A stretch of 64,000 bases of DNA from CAZNFR01 sp964572225 (GTDB lineage: Bacteria > Bacteroidota > Bacteroidia > Bacteroidales > GCA-2748055), in NCBI GenBank assembly GCA_964572225.1, contig CAZNFR010000006.1:6047-70046 (forward strand). Direction: 5' to 3'. The notes under the pieces were generated by a model. The model saw only the letters and a program-made list of their open reading frames with translations. It ran no database searches and was not told the DNA's origin. Shown here piece by piece: positions 1 through 7,660 of the stretch. Made by a program: the position numbers and the translations under genes. Each line of letters opens with the position of its first letter. The first letter of the stretch is position 1.

Positions 1-695
1 AGGAAAAATTCTGATCCGTAAAGGAAGTCGACAGGACCTTTGGGTCTTTTTGTTCCTTCAAAAAATTTGCCTTTAAGAAATCTGCCCTCATAATGCAGGC
101 TTACATACTTCCCCTCACCGACCCAAGGGCCATTGCCCCGTTTCAGAAATGTAAGGTAATACCCGTCCTTGAATACCACTTCTTCCAAACCAGACTCAGA
201 AATATATTTTTCAATCTTTTCCCTTTCTGTCAGGTTGTACTCTTTCAGCCATTCAAGAAAGAGCTTTTTTTCCTCCTCAAATTCCTTCTCAGATTGAACC
301 GATAAAAGCTTGAGGCTGATTTTCACAAAGTTTTCATCCTTGAGAAATTCAGGCACTTCCCGGCTCAGTGTTTGATGAAAAAACATGGATGGAGGAACAA
401 GCAGACTGAGACTGTCTCCGCATAGGATACCGGAAAGAAAACGGCTGAAAACATCATGGTTCACGTCTTCGAGCCGGATTGTCCTGATTCCGGAAAAAAA
501 CAGAGAATCTTCCATTTTCAGATAGGAAAGGTTAAGGGTCAGGTAATCGCCCGGCACAGGTGATGAACCCTCATCCCCAAAGGAATGTAACCTAAAAAAA
601 ACATCCCCCTCAAAGTGGCGGTACCCTCTGGTCTCACGAAATTTACAAGAGTTTAAGGAAAGAAAAATACCTATGACCAATACAACCCTAATCAT
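1..695 (-). CDS. FKBP-type peptidyl-prolyl isomerase-like lipoprotein (3' end outside window)
   Basis: The minus-strand frame is open from an ATG at 695 to the window edge, about 231 codons. It starts with a lipoprotein signal, MIRVVLVIGIFLSLNSC, whose Cys17 would be lipidated, so an outer-membrane or periplasmic location is inferred. Residues about 30-120 look like a degenerate FKBP fold. From about residue 180 a second FKBP-type segment begins, with VSLHYEGRFLKGKFFEGT, close to the family's VxVHYxGxxxDGxxFDSS strand. The start lies 8 bp after the stop of the other FKBP lipoprotein, so the two are probably co-transcribed behind the DHH phosphoesterase. A folding role for exported proteins is inferred from the family; the C-terminus and remaining active-site residues are not visible. 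Confidence 0.7.
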   Translation of the reverse strand, partial: MIRVVLVIGIFLSLNSCKFRETRGYRHFEGDVFFRLHSFGDEGSSPVPGDYLTLNLSYLKMEDSLFFSGIRTIRLEDVNHDVFSRFLSGILCGDSLSLLVPPSMFFHQTLSREVPEFLKDENFVKISLKLLSVQSEKEFEEEKKLFLEWLKEYNLTEREKIEKYISESGLEEVVFKDGYYLTFLKRGNGPWVGEGKYVSLHYEGRFLKGKFFEGTKRPKGPVDFLYGSEFF

Positions 696-703
696 GACAA
701 TTT

Positions 704-1219
704 TTAGTAGACCCTTACTCTATAAAATAATATTGCATCCCGGGAAATATTCCTTTCCGGGTCTCCAAAGGTTCCATAAGCTAGATGAGGAGGTATTAAA
801 AAAATTGCACTATCCCCTTGCGAGAGCAGCAGCAGACCTTCTTCCATCCCCGTCTCAATCTGGCCTTCCCCCAGCTTGATGCTTACCGGACCTTCTGAAC
901 TCGTAGATTTGATCAATTCCCCGTTTATAAGATGTTGATCAAAAGCAAGGGAAATCCGATCTCCATGCTCTAATGCAGAACCCTCACCCTTTTCAATAAT
1001 TTTGTACCAAACCCCTGAACTTGTCCGACTGGCCTCCCAACTATTTCTCCGGCAAAAATTCCGGATGTGCTGATCATTTTTCCTGACCAGGTATTGGTTG
1101 ATCTTTATCAACCTGGTTTCAATCCAGCCAGCATTGGGAACTCTTTGGGAAACCTCCCCTGGGCCACAGGACATGCAAAGAGAAAACAGAACCAGAATTA
1201 TTGGGTATTTTGTCTTCAT
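704..1219 (-). CDS. FKBP-type peptidyl-prolyl isomerase-like lipoprotein (GldI-like)
   Basis: This 171-residue protein has a lipoprotein signal, MKTKYPIILVLFSLCMSC, followed by one FKBP domain from about residue 70 to the end. The C-terminal FKBP signature is clear: FLIPPHLAYGTFGDPE, then a final beta strand ILFYRVRVY. The strand that normally carries the catalytic Tyr and Asp (HYTG...FDSS) reads LAFDQHLINGELIKSTSS, so the usual FD pair is absent and isomerase activity may be weak. Similar lipoproteins near ndk and DHH phosphoesterase genes in Bacteroidota are named after the gliding-motility protein GldI, but nothing here proves a gliding role. It lies 52 bp downstream of the phosphoesterase and 8 bp upstream of a second FKBP lipoprotein. 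Confidence 0.75.
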   Translation of the reverse strand: MKTKYPIILVLFSLCMSCGPGEVSQRVPNAGWIETRLIKINQYLVRKNDQHIRNFCRRNSWEASRTSSGVWYKIIEKGEGSALEHGDRISLAFDQHLINGELIKSTSSEGPVSIKLGEGQIETGMEEGLLLLSQGDSAIFLIPPHLAYGTFGDPERNISRDAILFYRVRVY

Positions 1220-1271
1220 TCACAAAAAACGGATAATAATTGAATCAGGTATAAAAGTAGGGATTTCTTTC

Positions 1272-2294
1272 TTAGTCGGAAAGTTCTTTACGGTAGTCAT
1301 TTAATAATCCAAGAAATCGTTCGACAGCAGCCTCAAGAGGTTTATCCCATTCCCCACCCGCTGCATTTAAGTGTCCACCTCCCCTGAAGTATTTCCCGGA
1401 AAAAAGGTTGGCGGGAAAGTTTCCGCGAGACCGGAAGGAGATTTTAACATGGTCTTCTTTCTCAATAAATAAAGCCGTAAACCGTATTCCCTTAATGGAA
1501 AAGGGCAGGTTTACGAAACCTTCAGTATCCCCTTTTTGGTGATTGTACCGGTTGAGCTCCTCCAGTGAGAGACTTATGTAAGCTGTATTAAACTCCGGTA
1601 CAACCTGCATTTTATCTTTCAGGCAATACCCCATCAGACGCATACGGTCTTCGGAATAATTATCATATATTTTGGCTGATACAGCATCCCGGTCAATATT
1701 ATATCTTAACAGTTCGGCTACATTCTCCCAGACCTCAGGGTAGGAACAGGAAAAACTGAAATTTCCGGTATCCGTCATAATTCCCGTATAGATTGCTTCG
1801 GCAATTCCAGTATCAATTTCATTCTTCCATCCCAGTTCCTTTATCAGTAGGTAAATTAATTCGGCAGCAGATCCCAAATGGGTAAGAGTGGCATTAACAG
1901 TATAAAACTTTTGTGGATTTGGATGATGATCCAGCAAAATGATGTATTTCCCCGAATCCGAAATCATATCTGCAGCTTTATCCAGTCTGTCAATATCGTT
2001 AAAATCCACACATACAATGATATCCGCCTTAGAAACGCTATCTTTGATCCTGTTTTCATGATAATTGTAAATCATGATATCCTGAGATCCCGGAATCCAT
2101 TTCAGAAAACCTGGATAATTATTAGGAGTGAAGGAACTAACTTTTTTACCCTTCTTCTTCAGAACTGAGGCCAGGGCAGCAGTGGAGCCAATGGCATCCC
2201 CATCAGCATTGAAATGTGTCGCAATCACGACATTCTTCGCAGACAGGATCCTGTTTTTAAGTTCTTCAGGAAATATTGAGGATGGATGATTCAC
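1272..2294 (-). CDS. DHH-family phosphoesterase (NrnA-like oligoribonuclease / pAp phosphatase)
   Basis: The 340-residue protein has the complete DHH/DHHA1 layout. Metal-binding motifs are HFNADGDAIGS (about residue 27), VCVDFND, and the name-giving LLDHHPNP (about residue 122), then YTGIMTDTGNFSFS. The DHHA1 substrate motif is GKYFRGGGHLNAAGG near the C-terminus. By family this is a Mn-dependent cytoplasmic enzyme that degrades nanoRNA 2-5-mers and/or removes the 3'-phosphate from pAp. Length is typical of NrnA. It is divergently transcribed from ndk and is followed by two FKBP lipoprotein genes on the same strand. Which substrate is preferred cannot be told from sequence alone. Confidence 0.9.
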   Translation of the reverse strand: MNHPSSIFPEELKNRILSAKNVVIATHFNADGDAIGSTAALASVLKKKGKKVSSFTPNNYPGFLKWIPGSQDIMIYNYHENRIKDSVSKADIIVCVDFNDIDRLDKAADMISDSGKYIILLDHHPNPQKFYTVNATLTHLGSAAELIYLLIKELGWKNEIDTGIAEAIYTGIMTDTGNFSFSCSYPEVWENVAELLRYNIDRDAVSAKIYDNYSEDRMRLMGYCLKDKMQVVPEFNTAYISLSLEELNRYNHQKGDTEGFVNLPFSIKGIRFTALFIEKEDHVKISFRSRGNFPANLFSGKYFRGGGHLNAAGGEWDKPLEAAVERFLGLLNDYRKELSD

Positions 2295-2425
2295 ACCATA
2301 ATTTTTAGTTGCAGGGGAAATTACAAATAAATCAAAGTTTAATTTTATTTTTTTATAACAAAAGCACTGTATCCTTACTATTTCATAATCATTGTAGTAA
2401 TCTTAGTAAACCAATTCAACGCAAT

Positions 2426-2458
2426 TTTGTTTATTACCTTTGTTTAATCGTAAATTTG
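2426..2458 (+). promoter_or_regulatory. Predicted Bacteroidota-type promoter of ndk
   Basis: TTTG at 2426-2429 and TAAATTTG at 2451-2458 are separated by 21 bp, matching the Bacteroidota -33/-7 pattern. The ndk ATG follows 22 bp after the -7 box. A second -7-like match, TACCTTTG at 2435-2442, lacks a good -33 partner. Confidence 0.55.
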
Positions 2459-2480
2459 TGGAATTTCCAAATTAAATGCA

Positions 2481-2924
2481 ATGAAAGGCAAAATTACCCT
2501 GACCATCATCAAACCGGGCGCAGTTCTGAATGAATACATAGGCCCCATCCTCAATATGATCCATGAAAAAGGATTTCATATTGCCGCTTTAAAACTAACC
2601 CGCCTAACCCGAAAGCAGGCGGAATTGTTTTACGCCGTTCATAAGGGTCGCCCTTTTTACGAAGGCCTTGTTGATTTTATGACATCAGGCCCCATCGTTG
2701 TAGCAATCCTTGAAAAAGAAAATGCGGTGGAAGATTACAGGAAACTAATTGGCTCCACAGATCCTGCAAAAGCCGAAGAGGGGACCATACGAAAACTCTT
2801 CGCTGAATCCATGCAGAAAAATGCGGTACATGGATCAGACTCTGATGACAATGCAATTGAAGAATGCAATTTCTTTTTTGCCAACAGCGAAAGATTCTAC
2901 AAAGCAGAAGATTGTTGCGGATAG
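2481..2924 (+). CDS. ndk: Nucleoside diphosphate kinase
   Basis: This 147-residue protein is the standard bacterial Ndk, which moves the gamma phosphate between NTPs and NDPs through a phospho-histidine. The N-terminal strand KITLTIIKPGAV and the active-site loop NAVHGSDS with phospho-acceptor His117 are intact. Arg/Lys contacts around residues 90-105 (TDPAKAEEGTIRKLF) match the nucleotide-binding region. Length is normal. It appears monocistronic, with its own promoter just upstream, divergent from the DHH phosphoesterase and convergent with the DciA-like gene 23 bp downstream. Confidence 0.96.
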   Translation: MKGKITLTIIKPGAVLNEYIGPILNMIHEKGFHIAALKLTRLTRKQAELFYAVHKGRPFYEGLVDFMTSGPIVVAILEKENAVEDYRKLIGSTDPAKAEEGTIRKLFAESMQKNAVHGSDSDDNAIEECNFFFANSERFYKAEDCCG

Positions 2925-2947
2925 TGATTGAAGGGCACTAACCGGTA

Positions 2948-3238
2948 TTATCTGAGAACGATATCTGAAATCACTTCCCTCCCGGCCTTTTCATTAAGTT
3001 TTTTCAGGATATCATTTTTGATCATCATCAATTCGTGGCGGATAACTGAGGAAGTCAGGTGTACGTAAAGGACCCCATTACGGATATAAAGATCCTGCGT
3101 CGCTCTTGACACATTTTTACCCAGAAGTTCATTCCATCCGTTAATAAGTCTGCTCTCCGAAAGTCGGTCCTCCAGTCCCTGCTCTTTGATAAGCATTTGA
3201 ATGATCTCTTCAATTTTAAGGGTTTTACTCTTTCTCAT
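2948..3238 (-). CDS. DUF721 / DciA-like protein
   Basis: A 96-residue protein with the compact DUF721 fold: an N-terminal helix (KTLKIEEIIQMLIKEQGLEDRL), a conserved W in LINGWNELLG, and an alternating strand-helix part (LYIRNGVLYVHLTSSVIRHEL). The DciA family loads or recruits the replicative helicase in bacteria that lack DnaC/DnaI. Its start overlaps the 3' end of recF by 14 bp, so the two are translated from one message. The recF neighbourhood supports a DNA-replication role, but DUF721 members differ in length and this is a short one, so the exact function is inferred. Confidence 0.8.
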   Translation of the reverse strand: MRKSKTLKIEEIIQMLIKEQGLEDRLSESRLINGWNELLGKNVSRATQDLYIRNGVLYVHLTSSVIRHELMMIKNDILKKLNEKAGREVISDIVLR

Positions 3239-4343
3239 GAAGTATTTTAATTTCCTGATTTTCCATTATACCAAAGAGCTTATAGGACCCATTTACTCTT
3301 TGTAGAATGGATTTCATTCTATTTTCATCAGTATCGGTGATGAATATTTGTCCAAAATTTTCTTCAAAGACCAATCTTATGATCTGCTCAACTCTTTGAT
3401 GGTCAAATTTATCGAAAATATCATCCAGAAGTAATATGGGGCTGATTCCGGATACATTTTGAATAAACTCAAATTTAGCGAGTTTAAGTGCCACCTGAAA
3501 GGTTTTCTGTTGCCCTTGTGATCCCGATTTTTTAAGGGAATAACCGGAAATCAGCATTTCCAGATCATCTCTGTGAATTCCAAGAGAGGAGTACTGAAGG
3601 ATCCGGTCTTTTTCACGGCATGCCTTTAATAATCCCAACATTTCCCCCTTGTCCAACTGCGACTGAAATGAAAGGCTGACCTCTTCCCTTTCTCCGGATA
3701 TATAACGGTAATACTTTGAAAAAACAGGGATCAGCTCCGAAACAAAGGCCTTTCTTTTCGCATAGATCTCCTGACCAGCATTACTAAGTTGCTCATCGTA
3801 CACATCCAGCATAGACAAATCGGAAGAGCGGCTGCTGGCAAGGGTTTTTAAATACTTATTGCGCTGATTAAGAATCCGGTTATACAGGAGCAGACTTTCA
3901 AGATAATCCCGGTCGAACTGTGAAATCACTCCGTTTATGAACCTTCTTCTTTCTTCTCCTCCCGACTGGATAAGGTTGAAATCGGAAGGAGAGATCATAA
4001 CCAGCGGAATCAGTCCGATGTGTTCGGATAGTTTACCGTAATCTTTTTTATTTCTCTGAAACTTTTTACGCTTGCTTCGTTGAATGCCACAATAGATATG
4101 CTCAGGTTTTCCATTATCCTGGAATTCACCCTGAATAATACCGAACTCGCACTCATGAAGGATATTCTGACTGTCCACCGGATTGAAATAACTTTTGCAC
4201 AGAGCCAGATAATGCATAGAATCCAAAAGATTGGTCTTTCCGCAGCCATTTTCTCCCACAAAACAATTAATTCTGGGATTCATTGCAAGCTTAGCTTCCC
4301 GGTAGTTCTTAAAATTAACCAGCGATAGTTCCTTCAGATACAT
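3225..4343 (-). CDS. recF: DNA replication/repair ATPase RecF
   Basis: This 372-residue SMC-like ATPase acts with RecO and RecR to load RecA at single-strand gaps. It begins with the typical strand LKELSLVNFKNYREAKL, then Walker A GENGCGKT at residues 30-37. The ABC signature appears as KKSGSQGQQKTFQVALKLA near residue 270 and Walker B as ILLLDDIFDKFD near residue 305. Length fits the family. A predicted promoter lies directly upstream, and the downstream DciA-like gene overlaps by 14 bp. Unlike many bacteria, no dnaA/dnaN cluster is visible beside it. Confidence 0.95.
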   Translation of the reverse strand: MYLKELSLVNFKNYREAKLAMNPRINCFVGENGCGKTNLLDSMHYLALCKSYFNPVDSQNILHECEFGIIQGEFQDNGKPEHIYCGIQRSKRKKFQRNKKDYGKLSEHIGLIPLVMISPSDFNLIQSGGEERRRFINGVISQFDRDYLESLLLYNRILNQRNKYLKTLASSRSSDLSMLDVYDEQLSNAGQEIYAKRKAFVSELIPVFSKYYRYISGEREEVSLSFQSQLDKGEMLGLLKACREKDRILQYSSLGIHRDDLEMLISGYSLKKSGSQGQQKTFQVALKLAKFEFIQNVSGISPILLLDDIFDKFDHQRVEQIIRLVFEENFGQIFITDTDENRMKSILQRVNGSYKLFGIMENQEIKILHEKE

Positions 4344-4360
4344 ATCTGTTTTTTAATCTC

Positions 4361-4391
4361 CAAAATTACGAAAAGTATTAACCCGGGTAAA
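4361..4391 (-). promoter_or_regulatory. Predicted promoter of the recF-dciA-like operon
   Basis: On the minus strand TTTA (4391-4388), 19 bp and TAATTTTG (4368-4361) fit the Bacteroidota promoter pattern. The recF ATG at 4343 follows 17 bp after the -7 box, implying a short 5' leader. Confidence 0.5.
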
Positions 4392-4531
4392 CGGAAAACG
4401 GATCAATTCTTACATTCAAAACATTGAGAACTAAATCCAGGCTTGGATAATCATTATCCCATTCTGAAACAGAGCTTTACTAAATCCTATTGTTTGTTAG
4501 TTGAAAATGCTGAATTTTGATAAAAAAAAAT

Positions 4532-4539
4532 TACATTTG
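4532..4539 (+). promoter_or_regulatory. Predicted -7 promoter element of the TPR gene
   Basis: TACATTTG matches the Bacteroidota -7 consensus TAnnTTTG, 37 bp before the ATG at 4577. No convincing -33 box stands at the right distance. Confidence 0.35.
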
Positions 4540-4576
4540 CGGGTGTTTTCAAAAACGGCATAAATCATAGTTTAAA

Positions 4577-5269
4577 ATGGTAAAAAAAACCAGACAACCT
4601 CAACCCGACAGTTTTGAAGGAATCGAACAGGCCTTAACGCGTACGGAAAGGTTTATTGAGAATAATTCAAAAATTATCAGCTACGTTATCCTCGGTATTG
4701 TGCTTGTTGTTGTAGCTTATATCGGTGTTAACCGGTTTTATATTAACCCCCTTGAGGAAGAAGCAGCCGATCAGATGTTTATGGCAGAAAGGTTTTTTGA
4801 AAGGGATTCTTTTAACCTGTCACTAAACGGTTACGGGACCTATCCCGGATTCCTGCAAATAACGGAGGACTATGGAATTACCAAAAGTGCAAATTTGGCT
4901 ACATATTACTCAGGGATCTGCTTTCTCCAGTTGGACGATTATGAATCTGCCATCGAATACCTCGAAGATTTCAAGACCGATGATGTGCTGATCGGTTCGG
5001 CAAAATACAGCGCTCTTGGTGATGCTTATGTTGAACTGGGTGAATATGAAAAGGCCATCAGGGAATACCAGAAAGGAATTAGTTCTTACATTAACAGTTT
5101 CTCCACTCCTACCCTTCTAAAGAAGACCGGCCTTGTGCAGGAGGAGTTGAAGGATTTTGAAGAAGCTGTTGAGACTTACCAAAGGATTTCACGCGAGTTC
5201 CCGGATAGTCAGGAAGCAAGGGATATCCAAAAATACATATCACGCGCAAGGTTGAACAGTGAAAGTTGA
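4577..5269 (+). CDS. Membrane-anchored tetratricopeptide-repeat protein
   Basis: This 230-residue protein has a cytoplasmic N-terminus, one membrane helix (about residues 34-56, SYVILGIVLVVVAYIG) and a soluble TPR region. TPR-like helices are visible in ATYYSGICFLQLDDYESAIEYLEDF, then AKYSALGDAYVELGEYEKAIREYQKG, and a third repeat near EEAVETYQRISREFPDSQEA. The layout resembles YfgM-type or DUF2659-like periplasmic-facing TPR proteins that assist protein export or envelope assembly. The gene is convergent with ribH, with only 9 bp between the two stops. Partner proteins cannot be inferred from the sequence. Confidence 0.75.
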   Translation: MVKKTRQPQPDSFEGIEQALTRTERFIENNSKIISYVILGIVLVVVAYIGVNRFYINPLEEEAADQMFMAERFFERDSFNLSLNGYGTYPGFLQITEDYGITKSANLATYYSGICFLQLDDYESAIEYLEDFKTDDVLIGSAKYSALGDAYVELGEYEKAIREYQKGISSYINSFSTPTLLKKTGLVQEELKDFEEAVETYQRISREFPDSQEARDIQKYISRARLNSES

Positions 5270-5278
5270 TTGACTGCT

Positions 5279-5782
5279 TCAGGATCCGGCCCTTACAATT
5301 TCCCGGCTTAGTGCAGCCATTTTAATGGCAGTAATCGCGGCTTCATCCCCTTTATTTCCGTGTTTACCTCCAGACCTGTCAAGTGCTTGTTGCTGATCTC
5401 CGGTGGTAAGAATTCCAAAAATAAAAGGAAGAGAATAATCAAGGTTAAGATCCATGATTCCCTGGGTTACTCCCTGGCAAATAAAATCAAAGTGCCGGGT
5501 CTCGCCCTGGATTACACATCCCAGGCATATTATGGCATCATAAATTCCCGTTTCTGCCATAAGCTGGGCAGCCAGAGGAATTTCAAAGCTTCCGGGAACC
5601 CAGCGAACATCAATCGATGCTCTTTTTACCCCTTGCTTCTCCAATGTACTCAAGGCTCCACTGAGAAGCGATCGGGTAACCTCAGGGTTCCATTCAGAAA
5701 CGATCACCGCAAAACTCATATCGGATGCATCCGGAATATCTTCCGGATTATAATTGGATAAATTCTTAAGACTCGTAGCCAT
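5279..5782 (-). CDS. ribH: 6,7-dimethyl-8-ribityllumazine synthase
   Basis: This 167-residue protein makes lumazine from 5-amino-6-ribitylaminouracil and dihydroxybutanone phosphate, the penultimate step of riboflavin synthesis. Recognisable motifs are FAVIVSEWNPEVT, VPGSFEIPLAAQ, CLGCVIQGETRHFDF with the catalytic His next to Arg, and FGILTTGDQQQALDRSGG. It is the last gene of a leftward block, 11 bp after yidC, with no other riboflavin gene nearby. No FMN riboswitch is visible, which fits its place inside an operon. Confidence 0.95.
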   Translation of the reverse strand: MATSLKNLSNYNPEDIPDASDMSFAVIVSEWNPEVTRSLLSGALSTLEKQGVKRASIDVRWVPGSFEIPLAAQLMAETGIYDAIICLGCVIQGETRHFDFICQGVTQGIMDLNLDYSLPFIFGILTTGDQQQALDRSGGKHGNKGDEAAITAIKMAALSREIVRAGS

Positions 5783-5793
5783 ATGATCGGGAT

Positions 5794-7650
5794 TTATTTT
5801 TTAGGCAGATTATAGCCTTTTTGTTTGGCCATATCTTCCAGTCTTGCCTGAAATTTCGATTTCCTGGCAGGCTTAGCCTTTCTTGTATTGAGTTTTTTCC
5901 GAAGCGCCTCTTCATCCACAAACTGCTTGAAAAGGAAGTTTTGTCCTATGGTGATAAGGTTGGCAAGAAAATAATAATAGGTAAGTCCCGCAGAGAAATT
6001 GTTCAGTATTACCATGAACATAACCGGCATGATATACATCATTCCTTTCATTCCCGGCATTTGAGAATCTGCACCAGTGGGATTGGAATTCATCCGCATG
6101 GAAACGATGGTTGAGACCGTCATCAGAAGAGTGAAGAGACTTACGTGATCACCGTACATGGGGATATTGAAGGGAAGATTAAGAATGCTGTCGTAGGTAC
6201 TAAGGTCTGTCGCCCAAAGGAAACTTTCCTGCCTTAATTCAATCGAGGAAGGAAAAAACCTGAACATAGCATACAAAATAGGCATCTGTAAAATTAACGG
6301 AAGGCAGCCACCCATGGGATTGGCCCCGGCTTTACGGTACAATGCCATGGTTGCCTGTTGCCTTTCCATTGCCTTTTCTTTCGGAATTTTTTTATTAATC
6401 TCGTCAATTTCCGGTTTCAGGGCTCTCATTTTAGCCTGAGACATATAGGAACGGTAAGTCAAAGGCAACAAAGCTACTTTAATTATGATCGTCAAAAGAA
6501 GTATGATGATCCCATAGTTTCCGATAAAATTATCCAGCCAGTTGAAAATAGGGATTATTACCCAGGAGTTAATCCATCGGATTATGGATCCTCCCACCAT
6601 TACCAGATTTTCCAGTCCGAATCCAATTTTTTTCAGACTTTGAAAATGATTGGGACCAAAATAAAAATGCATGGGCATGACAAAATCTGAAGTTCTGTCG
6701 TAAGGAACACCCAGTTCGGAAGTGAATTTGGCAATATAAGGGCTGGTCTCGGGCATTACCTCTGATGCCATGTAACCACCTTCAAAAGGAGCCTGGTCTG
6801 CAAGAATAACCGATGCAAAGAACTGCTGTTTGTAACCGATCCAGTGAAGCTTTGTTGTTTCGGTAATATCCTGTATGTCTTTTTTTGATCTGGACCGGAA
6901 TTTTTCAACTTCTCCTTCGAAAAAACGGTAATACAGATTGGTATAGTTTGCTTCATTTTGACGACCCCTTTCCTGCTGAGGAGAAAAGACCACCCATCGT
7001 AATTGTACAAAATCGGTCCGGTATTCATCCATCCCTCTCATTCTCAGATCAAAATCCATCAGGTGTTTTCCGGGTTCCAGCGTATAGCTATACTCAATGC
7101 TTGCTCCTGCACTATCCACTGGCAGTCGCATAACCAGGGTTTGAGGGGTGGTGCCTGCATCCATCTCATCCTCCCCTTCAACCATTTCGAAATAAAGGTC
7201 GTTGGTATGAATAGTCTTTCCATCCGAAAAGAATTCCAGTCCGAAAATGGTAGATTCACCTTCAAAAAGAACCAAAGGGATAGAGTCGTAAGTCTGATAA
7301 TTCTTTAGCTCAACCCTGTAGGGTTTTCCTCCTTTGCGGGATATGGTTAGTTTAACCAACTCATTTTCAAGTATATAATACTTGTCCTCTCCGGAAGTCC
7401 GGGATGAATAAACTCCCAGGTTTGATTCCGTTGATACACTGGTGTTTTTTTGAGCATTCAGGGTATCCGGATCAGCTGTTCTTTGCGGATTTTCAGCTTC
7501 CTTTGCGGCAATTTTCTGTTGTTCTATTCGAATGGAATCGGCAATCCTTTGTTGTTCTGCCATTTCCTCCCTGGAAGGGCGTGTGATTATACTGTACCCG
7601 ATAAGAATTCCGGCAATCAGAATAATCCCGATTATTGTGTTTCTATCCAT
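5794..7650 (-). CDS. yidC: Membrane protein insertase YidC
   Basis: The 618-residue protein inserts and folds inner-membrane proteins alone or with Sec. It starts with a signal-anchor helix (NTIIGIILIAGILIGYSIIT) followed by a large periplasmic beta-supersandwich domain to about residue 350. The insertase core then shows successive membrane segments (GIIILLLTIIIKVALLPLTY, MGGCLPLILQMPILYAMF, ITIGQNFLF). The cytoplasmic tail is very basic (RKAKPARKSKFQARL), typical of ribosome-contacting YidC tails. It is 10 bp downstream of pyrG and 11 bp upstream of ribH, suggesting one transcript. Confidence 0.96.
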   Translation of the reverse strand: MDRNTIIGIILIAGILIGYSIITRPSREEMAEQQRIADSIRIEQQKIAAKEAENPQRTADPDTLNAQKNTSVSTESNLGVYSSRTSGEDKYYILENELVKLTISRKGGKPYRVELKNYQTYDSIPLVLFEGESTIFGLEFFSDGKTIHTNDLYFEMVEGEDEMDAGTTPQTLVMRLPVDSAGASIEYSYTLEPGKHLMDFDLRMRGMDEYRTDFVQLRWVVFSPQQERGRQNEANYTNLYYRFFEGEVEKFRSRSKKDIQDITETTKLHWIGYKQQFFASVILADQAPFEGGYMASEVMPETSPYIAKFTSELGVPYDRTSDFVMPMHFYFGPNHFQSLKKIGFGLENLVMVGGSIIRWINSWVIIPIFNWLDNFIGNYGIIILLLTIIIKVALLPLTYRSYMSQAKMRALKPEIDEINKKIPKEKAMERQQATMALYRKAGANPMGGCLPLILQMPILYAMFRFFPSSIELRQESFLWATDLSTYDSILNLPFNIPMYGDHVSLFTLLMTVSTIVSMRMNSNPTGADSQMPGMKGMMYIMPVMFMVILNNFSAGLTYYYFLANLITIGQNFLFKQFVDEEALRKKLNTRKAKPARKSKFQARLEDMAKQKGYNLPKK

Positions 7651-7660
7651 TATTTGTTAC

